Source of the DNA: Halomarina salina
Lineage (GTDB): Archaea > Halobacteriota > Halobacteria > Halobacteriales > Haloarculaceae
NCBI RefSeq assembly: GCF_023074835.1
Contig: NZ_JALLGW010000002.1
Span: 248,001 to 312,000, forward strand
DNA length: 64,000 nucleotides
Reading direction: 5' to 3'
The first letter of the stretch is position 1; the number at the start of each line of letters is the position of its first letter. Under the pieces are notes generated by a model. That model was not told the origin of the DNA and ran no database searches. It saw only the letters and a list, made by a program, of their open reading frames with translations. Shown here piece after piece: positions 32,405-42,583 of the stretch. The position numbers and the translations under genes were made by a program.

Positions 32405-34719
32405 TCCGAATCACCCATCGTGCGGAATCCGCCGAAGCCTTCGTTCTCGTCCACCCCCGCCAGTGCCTCAGCGAACTCATCTGGCGTGACCTCCTCGCCG
32501 CTGTACTCCTTGAGCATTGAGGTGCCTTGTGTGAGTATCTCCTCTGCTTCCGAGAGTACCTCCAGCGTCGGGTCGGGTCGGGGGACCATCTCCTCTTTGT
32601 CGGGGTCGATGTCGATGCTGACCGACTCCATCTCACGCAGGTCGACGAGACTCTCTTCGAGATCGCCGTTTGCGATGAGTTTCAAGATGGTACTCGGGTC
32701 GTTGATGAACGCCTGGAGCGTCGCCGCCACCTGCGTGTAGGTGTTTAAGCGGGCCTCGATGAGATACGCGAGAACGATTTTCCGCTTGAAGAGTTCGTCC
32801 TCCAGTTTGTCCTGGTTCCACCCGCGGTCGAACTTGATCTCCTCGATGGTGTTCGACTGGCCCATCTTGAGGTACTCGTCCGTTTCGGCCTGCCACTGGT
32901 AGACGTCCTGGACGTTGATCTCGTCGTTCTCCGGGTCGTAGCGGTTGATCTCGGTGAGCGACTTGTTTCGGCGGACCTTGTTGCCGTTGACGCGGGTCGA
33001 CGTCTGGATGGAGACGAGGTCGAGCGCTGTGAACATCGTCTTTGAGACGTTGATTGGTTCGGTCGTGAATCGCTTGATGACCTCCCCGACGGAGTCGGCG
33101 TGGAACGTCGTCAGCGTCGTGTGCCCGGTCGACATGACCTGGAACAGCGTGCGACCCTCCTCCCCACGGATCTCACCCATGACGATGTACTCGGGGCGCT
33201 GTCGGAGTGCGGCTTCGAGCAGGTCGAACTCATCGACGTCGCCCTTCCCGTCGTCGGAGAACGACGGGCGCGTAACGCTGGCGATCCAGTTGCGCTGTGG
33301 CAACTCGACCTCGCGTGTGTCCTCGATAGAGACGATTTTCGACTTCGAGGGGATGAACAGCGAGACGGCGTTGAGCGAGGTGGTTTTCCCCGACGCCGTC
33401 CCGCCCGCGAAGATGAGCGATTTGTTGTTCTCAATGCAGAGCCAGAGGTACGCCATTTCCTCGAGCGAGAAGGTGTTCCAGTTGATGAGGTCGATGGGCG
33501 TGAACGGGACGTCCTTGAACTGCCGGATGGTGTAGTTCGTCCCGTGGTCGGACACCTCCTTGCCGAGGGTCAACTGTGCACGTGACCCGTCAGGGAGCGT
33601 ACAGTCCACCTGTGGCTGGCGTTTCGAGATGCCCTTCCCGGAGCGCTGGGCCATCTTGACGACGAAGTCGTCGAGTTCCGTCGTCCCGTGGTAGACGTTC
33701 GAGATGATCTGCTCGTGGTCGGCGTGGTAGACGAAGACAGGTGATTCATACCCGTCACACGAGACGTCCTCCACGTTGATGTCGTGTTTGATGGGGTCGA
33801 TGCGCTCGAAGCCGACGAAGTCACGGCGAAGGTAGTACAGTAACTTCTCAACCTGATACTCGGTGAGCGTCGGCGAGTCCTCTTCGAGGAGCGCCGGCTC
33901 CGGGCGAGCAGCGATGCCGCCGAGTTCCCCAGTGTGGACGACGTGCTCCTGTTCGAACCCGAATATTTCCTTAAGCTGTGCGACGAACCCCTCCTCTTCG
34001 CTGGCGGGTTCATCAGACGCGAAGGCAGCGATATCACCGTCGAACAGGTCATACCGGTCAAGCAGTCGCTTGGTTTCACGCTCGATAACACTCGCTCGCG
34101 ATTCCTCGCTTCCCTGAACGATGACCTCGTCTGACGAGTATTTGATCGCCGTCTTGAGTTTCCCCGAGAGGAACTCCATCAGATCCTCTTCGATGTCCGT
34201 GAGGTGCGGTTCGATCGCATAGTACTTCTGTTCGTTCTCCTTGTCCGAGTGGAAGATGACGACGAACGCATGGGGTTTGTTCACCCAGTAGCGATCGATC
34301 TCCTCGAAGTGTGATTTCTTCTCCTGAGGAACGGACTTTTCGAGGTCATAGCGATTCGAGACCGTCGTGTGTCCCTCAACCGTCGAGAAGAACTCGTCCT
34401 CGTCGAGTTCCTCATTGATTCGGACACAGCGTTCGCTTTCACGATTGAGCATGAGTTCCGCCGCGGACTCTCCGTGTGCCAGCATCGACCCGAGGACCTC
34501 AGGGTTGAAACCGAGGGCTTCCTCTTTGTCGAAGGGGATGACCCGCTCTCCATCATCTAGTGGCGGGTTCCCTTCGTCGTCGAAGTAGTACTCCCGTTTG
34601 TAATCCTCCCATGAGTACTCGCCGACAGTCACCGAGACTTCATCCGTGACGGACGCCTCATCCGACGATTCTGTCTGTGCGTCATCGCCGGTGCCCGGTA
34701 GGGCGTCCTTGATAGCCAT
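32401..34719 (-). CDS. pilB: type IV pilus assembly ATPase PilB (type II/IV secretion ATPase)
   Basis: A 772-residue cytoplasmic ATPase. The acidic N-domain (1-330) precedes the RecA-like core. That core has Walker A GGTASGKTTSLNAV (about 437-450), the Asp box near SIEDTREVELPQRNW, Walker B MGEIRGEEGRTLF and the His box STGHTTLTTFHAD. It powers pilus extension with PilC. I chose ATG 34717-34719 (MAIKDALPGTG); 16 codons upstream are AT-rich and contain the likely TATA region. It is the first gene of a seven-gene operon that resembles the pilB3-pilC3 adhesion pilus locus of Haloferax. Confidence 0.93.
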   Translation of the reverse strand: MAIKDALPGTGDDAQTESSDEASVTDEVSVTVGEYSWEDYKREYYFDDEGNPPLDDGERVIPFDKEEALGFNPEVLGSMLAHGESAAELMLNRESERCVRINEELDEDEFFSTVEGHTTVSNRYDLEKSVPQEKKSHFEEIDRYWVNKPHAFVVIFHSDKENEQKYYAIEPHLTDIEEDLMEFLSGKLKTAIKYSSDEVIVQGSEESRASVIERETKRLLDRYDLFDGDIAAFASDEPASEEEGFVAQLKEIFGFEQEHVVHTGELGGIAARPEPALLEEDSPTLTEYQVEKLLYYLRRDFVGFERIDPIKHDINVEDVSCDGYESPVFVYHADHEQIISNVYHGTTELDDFVVKMAQRSGKGISKRQPQVDCTLPDGSRAQLTLGKEVSDHGTNYTIRQFKDVPFTPIDLINWNTFSLEEMAYLWLCIENNKSLIFAGGTASGKTTSLNAVSLFIPSKSKIVSIEDTREVELPQRNWIASVTRPSFSDDGKGDVDEFDLLEAALRQRPEYIVMGEIRGEEGRTLFQVMSTGHTTLTTFHADSVGEVIKRFTTEPINVSKTMFTALDLVSIQTSTRVNGNKVRRNKSLTEINRYDPENDEINVQDVYQWQAETDEYLKMGQSNTIEEIKFDRGWNQDKLEDELFKRKIVLAYLIEARLNTYTQVAATLQAFINDPSTILKLIANGDLEESLVDLREMESVSIDIDPDKEEMVPRPDPTLEVLSEAEEILTQGTSMLKEYSGEEVTPDEFAEALAGVDENEGFGGFRTMGDSE

Positions 34720-34822
34720 GATTTTCGATACGTTTGCCCCACAAAAAGGTTTGCGTCTATTTATCAAAACGTCTCGGAGTAATAACTATCCGAAGGAGAG
34801 AGCTAAACCGCTCAACTGCAGC

Positions 34823-35971
34823 CTAGTCACCTAAGAACCGTTCGAGTCGGTCCATCGCGGTCCGGAGGTCGTCCATCCCCGTCGCGTACGACACACGGAG
34901 GTGGCCCGCGCCACCGGCACCGAACGCGCCGCCCGGCACCATCGCGACGCCTTCCGCGTCGAGGAGCGCTTCCGCGAACGCCTCTGCGTCGCCGCCGGGA
35001 GCTTCCGGGAAGAGGTAGAACGCACCGGTCGCCTCCGGACAGTCGATGCCCATCTCGCGGAACCGCGCGAGGACGAACCGTCGGCGACGGTCGTACTGCG
35101 CGCGCATCGACGACACCTCCTCCCCGCACTCCCGGAGGGCGGTCAGTGCCGCGAACTGTGCGGTGGTCGGTGCCGACAGCATCGTGTACTGGTGGACCCG
35201 GTTCATCGCGCCGATGGCGTCCGCCGGTCCGCACGCGTAGCCCAGTCGGAGCCCCGTCATCGCGTACGCCTTCGAGAAGCCGTTGAAGACGATGGTCCGT
35301 TCGCGCATCTCGGGCAGCGAGGCGATGGAGACGTGCTCGCCCTCGTAAGTGAGTTCGGCGTAGATCTCGTCGGAGAGCACCGTCAGGTCGTTCTCGCGGG
35401 CGAACTCGGCGACGGCTTTGAGGCCCGCGCGGTCCATCGTCGCCCCCGTCGGGTTGTTCGGGTAGCAGAGGACGAGCATCTCGGCGTCCGCCGCGCCCGA
35501 CTCGCGGAGCACCTCGAGGGTGAGTTCGAACCCGTCTTCGGCGCGCGTCGGGACCGGAATCGGCTCCGCACCGGCGAAGGTGACCCCCGGCACGTACGAG
35601 ACGTACGACGGCTGGACGACCGCGACGCCGTCGCCGGGGTCACAGAGCGCCCGGAACGCGAGGTCGATGGCCTCGCTCGCCCCCGAGGTGACGACGATCT
35701 CCTCGTCGGCGTCGTACGACAGGTCGTACCGCTCGACGTAGTCGGCTATCTCCTCTCGGAGTTCGCGCTTGCCGCGGTTGGCGGTGTAGGAGGTCCGGCC
35801 GCGTTCGAGCGAGTCGATGGCGGCCTGTCGGGCGCGCCACGGTGCGGTGAAGTCGGGTTCGCCGACGCCCAGCGACACCACGTCGTCGCGCTCCTCGGCG
35901 AGTTCGAAGAACCGTCGGATACCCGACGGCGGGACCGAGGCGACGCGCTCGGAGACGCTGAACTCGCTCAT
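34823..35971 (-). CDS. PLP-dependent aminotransferase, class I/II
   Basis: A 382-residue fold-type I aminotransferase. Motifs are LGVGEPDFTAPW (35-46), CYPNNPTGATMD, LSDEIYAELTY and the PLP-lysine FNGFSKAYAMTGLRLGYACG (about Lys232). Its pairing with an AsnC/Lrp regulator suggests an amino-acid substrate such as an aromatic or branched-chain amino acid, but the sequence does not fix it. The ATG overlaps the Lrp stop by 4 bp, so the two genes are translationally coupled with the regulator first. Confidence 0.92.
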   Translation of the reverse strand: MSEFSVSERVASVPPSGIRRFFELAEERDDVVSLGVGEPDFTAPWRARQAAIDSLERGRTSYTANRGKRELREEIADYVERYDLSYDADEEIVVTSGASEAIDLAFRALCDPGDGVAVVQPSYVSYVPGVTFAGAEPIPVPTRAEDGFELTLEVLRESGAADAEMLVLCYPNNPTGATMDRAGLKAVAEFARENDLTVLSDEIYAELTYEGEHVSIASLPEMRERTIVFNGFSKAYAMTGLRLGYACGPADAIGAMNRVHQYTMLSAPTTAQFAALTALRECGEEVSSMRAQYDRRRRFVLARFREMGIDCPEATGAFYLFPEAPGGDAEAFAEALLDAEGVAMVPGGAFGAGGAGHLRVSYATGMDDLRTAMDRLERFLGD

Positions 35972-36453
35972 GGGGTGACCGAGAGACGGTCGTCGTCCTC
36001 GCCGTCCTCGAACGGGATGCCGGCCTCCTTGTACGTCTGCATCACGAAGTGGGTCACCGTCTTGGTCACCTCGGGGACGGGCGCTATCTGGTCGCTGACG
36101 AACCGGGAGACGGCGCGCATCGAGTCCGACTCGACGTCGACCGCGAAGTCGTAGTCGCCGCTGACCAGGCGCAGGCCGCGCACTTCGTCGAACTTCACGA
36201 GACGGCGCGCGATGTCCTCGTACCCCGTCTCGCGGTCGAGCGTCACGTCGAGTTCGACCACGGCCTCGACCCGTTCGTCGTCGACCCGGTCGGGGTCGAG
36301 GACGGCGCGATAGCCCCGGACCGCACCCTCGGCCTCCAGTGCGTCGAGTTCCGCCTGCACGGTCTCCTCGTCGGTGTCGAGCATCCGGGCGAGGTCGGTG
36401 ACTGGGGTGCGAGCGTCGTCGCGCAACAGGTCGAGCAGTTCGCTACGCTCCAT
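35968..36453 (-). CDS. Lrp/AsnC-family transcriptional regulator
   Basis: A 161-residue Lrp. The N-terminal winged HTH spans residues 1-50 (MERSELLDLLRDDARTPV, then LARMLDTDEETVQAEL), followed by the RAM/AsnC effector domain with VVELDVTLDRETGYEDIA and LVSGDYDFAVDVES. Such proteins bind amino acids and regulate their metabolism. The ATG at 36451-36453 starts the HTH directly. It lies first in an operon with the aminotransferase, which it probably regulates. A candidate palindromic operator is about 130 bp upstream. Confidence 0.93.
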   Translation of the reverse strand: MERSELLDLLRDDARTPVTDLARMLDTDEETVQAELDALEAEGAVRGYRAVLDPDRVDDERVEAVVELDVTLDRETGYEDIARRLVKFDEVRGLRLVSGDYDFAVDVESDSMRAVSRFVSDQIAPVPEVTKTVTHFVMQTYKEAGIPFEDGEDDDRLSVTP

Positions 36454-36582
36454 ACTCGGTACGCGGAGGACTGCAGGAAAAAGGCTTCTCAACCCGTGAT
36501 ATCTCCACCCACGCCTCGTCACCGACCCCTAGGTCATGATAAAGTGTGAACAATCGGGAGAACCGACCTTATATCCATACCA

Positions 36583-36597
36583 TGAGAATTAATCTCA
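36583..36597. promoter_or_regulatory. inverted repeat TGAGA-N5-TCTCA, possible Lrp operator
   Basis: The 15-bp site has 5-bp inverted arms with an AT-only centre. It lies in the divergent region between the Lrp gene and a small HTH-like gene, just upstream of that gene's TATA-like TACTATTATA (36601-36610). The spacing suits autoregulation or control of the small gene; binding is inferred only. Confidence 0.35.
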
Positions 36598-36634
36598 CGA
36601 TACTATTATAGGTCTTTAGTCGGATGGTGGAGGT

Positions 36635-36814
36635 ATGCGAAGCCACGCAGTCGAGACGGCCACAGCACTCTACGAGGCCGGAACGCTGACGCTCGAACAG
36701 GCCGCGGGACAGGCCGGAATGTCCGCCGACGAGATGGCCGCCCGTGTCCAGCCACGCGACGTGGACCCGAGCGACGACCTCGACGGCGGCGACACCCCCC
36801 TCGCCGCGGACTGA
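36635..36814 (+). CDS. small HTH-like protein (DUF7317-like)
   Basis: A 59-residue protein starting MRSHAVETATALYEAGTLTL and continuing EQAAGQAGMSADEMAARV, a compact helix-turn-helix pattern, with an acidic tail ending PLAAD. It matches my recollection of the haloarchaeal DUF7317 proteins, small proteins of unknown role. A TATA-like element is centred about 29 bp upstream, and GGAGG lies just before the ATG. It is divergent from the Lrp gene. Confidence 0.75.
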   Translation: MRSHAVETATALYEAGTLTLEQAAGQAGMSADEMAARVQPRDVDPSDDLDGGDTPLAAD

Positions 36815-36970
36815 ACCGCTATCGACGTCTGCGGGCGTCGAGAGCGACCGAGACTGCCAGCTGAATTCTGCCGTCGCTATTTTCGAGTAGATCGTCCGCC
36901 AGCGATAGTCTCGCGTCGGCTGGCGATACACGGGGTAACACACATCCGGGACGGCCCCGAACCGTCGGCC

Positions 36971-37546
36971 ATGGTCGCTACCGAATCGGAGCAGACGTTA
37001 GCGCGCGACGACCCTGCCCCGTCGTTCGACCTCCCCGCGACCGACGGATCCACCTACTCGCTCGACGACTTCGGCGAGTACGAGGCGCTGTTGCTGGTGT
37101 TCACCTGCAACCACTGCCCCTACGCGGAGGCGAAGTTCGCCCTCCTCAACGACCTCGCCGCGGAGTACGACGAGGTGGCCGTCGTCGGTATCAACCCCAA
37201 CGACGCCGAAGAGTACCCCGACGACTCGTTCGACCGGATGACCGAACTCGTCCGGGACGGCACTATCGCCTACGACGCCTACCTCCGCGACGAGACGCAA
37301 GAGGTGGCCCGCGAGTACGGTGCCGTCTGCACTCCCGACCCGTTCCTGTTCCGCAACGAGGGGAGCGCCGACGAACCGCGGTTCCTGCTGTCGTACCACG
37401 GCCGTCTCGACGACGCGATGAACCCCGACGAGGAACCGACCGAGTTCTACGTCCGGCAGGCGATCGACAGCATTCTCGCGGGCGAGGACGTCGACCTGGA
37501 GTTCATGCCCTCGCGTGGCTGTTCCATCAAGTGGAGAGAGGAGTGA
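36971..37546 (+). CDS. thioredoxin-fold peroxiredoxin-like protein (AhpC/TSA)
   Basis: A 191-residue redoxin-family protein. The domain starts PAPSFDLPATDGSTYSLDDF (about 16-35) and the active-site region is VFTCNHCPYAEAKF, a CxxC within a CNHCPY motif typical of the thiol peroxidase/thioredoxin-like group. A second Cys pair is split: AVCTPD and the C-terminal RGCSIKW. It is likely a cytoplasmic peroxide or disulphide reductase; the exact electron donor is unknown. It sits alone, next to a broken pcp gene. Confidence 0.85.
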   Translation: MVATESEQTLARDDPAPSFDLPATDGSTYSLDDFGEYEALLLVFTCNHCPYAEAKFALLNDLAAEYDEVAVVGINPNDAEEYPDDSFDRMTELVRDGTIAYDAYLRDETQEVAREYGAVCTPDPFLFRNEGSADEPRFLLSYHGRLDDAMNPDEEPTEFYVRQAIDSILAGEDVDLEFMPSRGCSIKWREE

Positions 37547-37624
37547 CGACGAACGCGGTGTGACGGCCGCCAGCGCCGTCGAACCGGTTGTTCTGTGGAA
37601 CGTATTTCGTCGCCCGACCGAACG

Positions 37625-38262
37625 CTACACCGTCTCCAGAGCGACTGCGACCACCTGCCTGACCGCCTCGGCCTGCAGGTCGAGGTCCATGCTCGCCGGG
37701 ACCGACCCGCCGCGTTCGGGGTGTTCGGCCGTCCGGACCGCGATGGCGGGTGTCGGCAGGAGGTGGACGAACCCGGCGGGGATATCCCGGCCCGTCGCCC
37801 GCAGGTGCGCGAGCGTCGAGTAGAGCGCGTCGTTACAGAGGTGCGTCCCCGCGGTGTTCGAGACGCGGGCCGGGATACCGCGTTCGTGGAGGTGCTCGAC
37901 GGTCCGAACGAGCGGGAGCGTCGAGAGGTGTGCGTCCGCCCCCGAGGGGTCGATGCGCTCGTCCAGTGGGTCCCCTCGGCGTTGTCGGGCGTGCCCGCGG
38001 CGTCGGCGACGTTGACGCCGACCCGTTCGAGGCGAATCGCCGTCGCCCAGCCAGCGAGCCCGGTGGAGAGGACGACCGACGGCTCGTGGCGGTCGATTCG
38101 CTCGCCGAGACGGTCGCCCACTCCATCGAACTCGACCGGCAGGACGCTCCCGACGAGTTCCTCGCCGGCCACCTCGGTCCCGTCGAGGCGGCGGGTCACC
38201 TGTTCGCTGGGGTTCTCCGCGAACTCGCCGAACGGTTCGTAGCCGGTGAGCAGGACGGTCAT
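37625..38262 (-). pseudogene. pcp: pyroglutamyl-peptidase I (Pcp), one-base frameshift
   Basis: The first frame starts at ATG 38260-38262 with MTVLLTGYEPFGEFAENPSE and reaches RLERVGVNVADAAGTPDNAE. The family then continues in another frame with DPLDERIDPSGADAHLSTLP. That frame holds the nucleophile NTAGTHLCND, FVHLLPTP with the active His, and the C-terminus. The two join if one G is added to the run at 37972-37975 (read as CCCC on the plus strand). With it the protein is 212 residues, normal for C15 peptidases. The gene may be a recent pseudogene or a homopolymer sequencing error; otherwise all active-site residues look intact. Confidence 0.88.
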
Positions 38263-38318
38263 GACCGATGGTCGGTCGAGAGCGAGGAAAGTCGTTCGGG
38301 AGCGACTGTCGCGGGACC

Positions 38319-39926
38319 TCAGTCGGCCCGCGTCGTCGAGTCGCCGCCCCGGTCGCGCAGTCGGTCCAGCGGTGAGCGGAAGTCGTCCTCGCCCTCGGCG
38401 AGCGCCTCCCACGCCGTGATGCCGCGCTCCTCGGGCGTGCCGGGGATGGTGTTGTCGAAGAACAGTGCGACGATGCCACCGACGGCCATACCGGTCGAGC
38501 CGACGACGAACAGCGTCCCGCCGACGGCGGACGTCGCCAGGACGTCGCCGACCATCGGAACGCCCGCCAGTCCGGCGACGAACGCGTCGCGGCCAGCGAT
38601 GGCCATGTACTCCGGAATCGCGAGCCCGACGAAGATGGCCGTCCCGAGGACGAACAGGTTCCGCGAGGAGTCGAGGTCGACGTACTTCAGGTTCGAGAGG
38701 CCGACGGCGACTATCTGCCCGAACATGGCGACGAACAGTCCCCCGACGATGGGGTCGGGGATGGTGGCGACGAGTCGCCCGAACGGCCCGAAGAAGCCGA
38801 CGACGAGCATCACCACCGCGCCGACCTGCACGACGAACCGCGAGGCGACGCCGGTGATGCCGATGGCACCGACGTTCTCCGAGTAGGAGGTACAGCCACA
38901 CGCGCCCATCAGCCCCGCGAACGCGGTCATCAGCCCCTCCATCCCGATGCCGTTGTTGATGCGCTGTTCGTTGGGCGCGCCGACGCCCGACAGTCGGGCG
39001 ACGGCGTGGTAGTCGGCGAAGCTCTCGACGATGGAGGCGATGACGCCCGCGAACATCCCGATGGCGAACGACGTCTCGAAGCGCGGCACGCCGTACTGGA
39101 GCGGGTGGATGGCGTAGACGAGTTGGCCCTCGGTGACGGCCGCGAGGTCCACGTAACCGAGCGAGCTGGGGGTGTAGAACCCGGTCGCCGAGAGGAGTCC
39201 CGCGACGACCCACGCGCCGAGGACGCCCAGCAGGACGGGGAACAGGTCGAACGTGCGGTGGCGGTCGCCGAGGTACTGCGAGAACAGGACGATGAGACCG
39301 AGCGTGAGGAGGAGCAGCCACCAGTTCTGCTGTGCCCCCTCGACGGTCGAGCTCACGTCGACGATCTGTGGCGCGCTGAACAGCGAGAGGCCGATGAGCG
39401 CGATGACGGGCGCGACGACGAGCGGCGAGAGGTACCGCCGGAGCCGACCGACGACGCCGAGGTAGCCGATGGCCACCTCCGCCAGCGCCGCGGCGACGAT
39501 GGCCCCCTGCAGGAAGAGCAGTTTCGACTGCCAGTCCGGGAGCCCACCGACGACCGGTGCCGCCCCGACGACGGCGATGGCGGGCGTGAGCAGCGAGAAG
39601 GGTGCGCCCTGGACGATAGGGTAGCGGTTGCCGAGCGTCGTCTGGGCGAGCGTGGCGACCCCGGAGACAACGAAGAACGTCCCGACGAACTTCCCGAGGA
39701 TGGCGGGTCGGTCCGCGAAGCCGAGGACGCCCGCGAGGATGAGCGGGACGGCGATGTTCGCGCCGACCATCGTGAGGTAGTGCTGGCCGCCGAGGAGGAG
39801 TGCGGTCGGGAGCGGCGGTTTGTCCTCGATACCGTACGTGACGAGCGAGTCGTCCGCGTGCCCACCGGCACGTTCGTCCGCGTCTCCGCTGGGACGCTCG
39901 CCGTCCGAAGAGTCGGCCCCTGACAT
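38319..39926 (-). CDS. xanthine/uracil permease (NCS2 family)
   Basis: A 535-residue nucleobase transporter with about 13-14 transmembrane helices. Signatures include YGIEDKPPLPTALLLGGQHYLTM near the N-terminus, the substrate-site region SIVESFADYHAVARLSG in the middle and GACGCTSYSENVGAIGITG soon after, all typical of UraA/UapA-type proton symporters. Substrate (uracil, xanthine or other) cannot be fixed. Both ends are acidic cytoplasmic tails. Its own promoter lies in the divergent gap to the methyltransferase. Confidence 0.92.
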   Translation of the reverse strand: MSGADSSDGERPSGDADERAGGHADDSLVTYGIEDKPPLPTALLLGGQHYLTMVGANIAVPLILAGVLGFADRPAILGKFVGTFFVVSGVATLAQTTLGNRYPIVQGAPFSLLTPAIAVVGAAPVVGGLPDWQSKLLFLQGAIVAAALAEVAIGYLGVVGRLRRYLSPLVVAPVIALIGLSLFSAPQIVDVSSTVEGAQQNWWLLLLTLGLIVLFSQYLGDRHRTFDLFPVLLGVLGAWVVAGLLSATGFYTPSSLGYVDLAAVTEGQLVYAIHPLQYGVPRFETSFAIGMFAGVIASIVESFADYHAVARLSGVGAPNEQRINNGIGMEGLMTAFAGLMGACGCTSYSENVGAIGITGVASRFVVQVGAVVMLVVGFFGPFGRLVATIPDPIVGGLFVAMFGQIVAVGLSNLKYVDLDSSRNLFVLGTAIFVGLAIPEYMAIAGRDAFVAGLAGVPMVGDVLATSAVGGTLFVVGSTGMAVGGIVALFFDNTIPGTPEERGITAWEALAEGEDDFRSPLDRLRDRGGDSTTRAD

Positions 39927-40096
39927 TGGCTACCGGAGGCTCCCGGAGCGACGAGTTAAATCCATCGACGTGCACTGCCGAGGACGAATTCTGTAGAGAG
40001 TATGCACGAACGTGCTATCGCTGGAGACTCCAGCGCTCGGCTCGCGGCCGCACCGCGGGAGGTACGGTTTTCCGCTCGCGAATCGAGCCCCCACCT

Positions 40097-40759
40097 ATGA
40101 CCGACGTCGTACCGGAACAGGTCGAACGGTTCGCCCGACTCGTCGGGCCGAGCGGCGACGCCGTGGTCGCCGAGATGGACGCCTACGCCGAGAAGACCGG
40201 CTTCCCGACGGTCGGGCCGGCCGTCGGCGGGTGGCTCCAGGTGCTCGCGACGATGGTCGACGCGGAGCTGGTGTTCGAGTTCGGGTCCGGGTTCGGCTAC
40301 TCGGCGTACTGGTTCGCCGGGGCGATTCCCGAGGACGGCGAAATCGTCTGCTGTGAGTTCGACGCGGAGAACTGCGAGCGAGCGCGCGACTACCTCGCCC
40401 GCGGGGGGTACGACGACCGGACAGTCGTCGAGGAGGGCGACGCGTTCGACACGCTGGAGCGCTACGACGGCCCGTTCGACGTGGTGCTCGTCGACAGCGA
40501 GAAGGAGCGCTACGCCGAGGCGTTCGAGGCGGTCCGGGAGAAGGTCGCACCGGGCGGCGTCGTCGTCGCCGACAACGCGATGACCGCCGGTCCCATCGAC
40601 TTCGACGCGCTGGTCGAACTCGTCGCGGGCGAGGACGTGGAGACGAACGCGGCGACCGAGGGCGTCGCCGACTACCTCCACACGGTCCGCGCGGACGACG
40701 CGTTCGAGACGGCGTTGATTCCGGTCGGCGAGGGGATTGCAGTAAGTTACCGTCGTTGA
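40097..40759 (+). CDS. O-methyltransferase family (class I SAM-dependent)
   Basis: A 220-residue class I methyltransferase of the catechol/caffeoyl-CoA type. The SAM-binding motif I is LVFEFGSGFGYSAYWFAGAI (about 58-77). An acidic residue ends strand 2 (CCEFDAENCERA), and DVVLVDSEKERY holds the DxxK-like divalent metal residues, followed by VVADNAMT. The ATG at 40097 opens the recognisable domain; the frame extends upstream but that part is not protein-like. Acceptor substrate unknown. Confidence 0.87.
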   Translation: MTDVVPEQVERFARLVGPSGDAVVAEMDAYAEKTGFPTVGPAVGGWLQVLATMVDAELVFEFGSGFGYSAYWFAGAIPEDGEIVCCEFDAENCERARDYLARGGYDDRTVVEEGDAFDTLERYDGPFDVVLVDSEKERYAEAFEAVREKVAPGGVVVADNAMTAGPIDFDALVELVAGEDVETNAATEGVADYLHTVRADDAFETALIPVGEGIAVSYRR

Positions 40760-40804
40760 GAACCGGTGCCAACAGTTAGGTGGCGAGGCGGCGACTGTCC
40801 CCCT

Positions 40805-42472
<1,668 letters not shown>

Positions 42473-42583
42473 ATCCGGAGGCGGTCCGTAACGGCCGGTT
42501 CCCGCGGGAACGCAACAGTAAACAACGTTTTCGAGGTTTGCAGTTCCGGGACGTACTTGTCCGATGCGCTCGTCGGGGCGAGT

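Noticed and set aside
19847-34800. Integrase-driven genomic island with att sites at tRNA-Ala.
   Set aside because: Composition and the tRNA edge suggest an island, but I found no integrase gene and no second copy of the tRNA 3' end, so I do not call attachment sites.
37447-39975. An 842-codon minus-strand frame covering pcp and the permease.
   Set aside because: Only its middle part is real (the first half of Pcp). The rest is the shadow of the NCS2 permease and of the thioredoxin-like gene.
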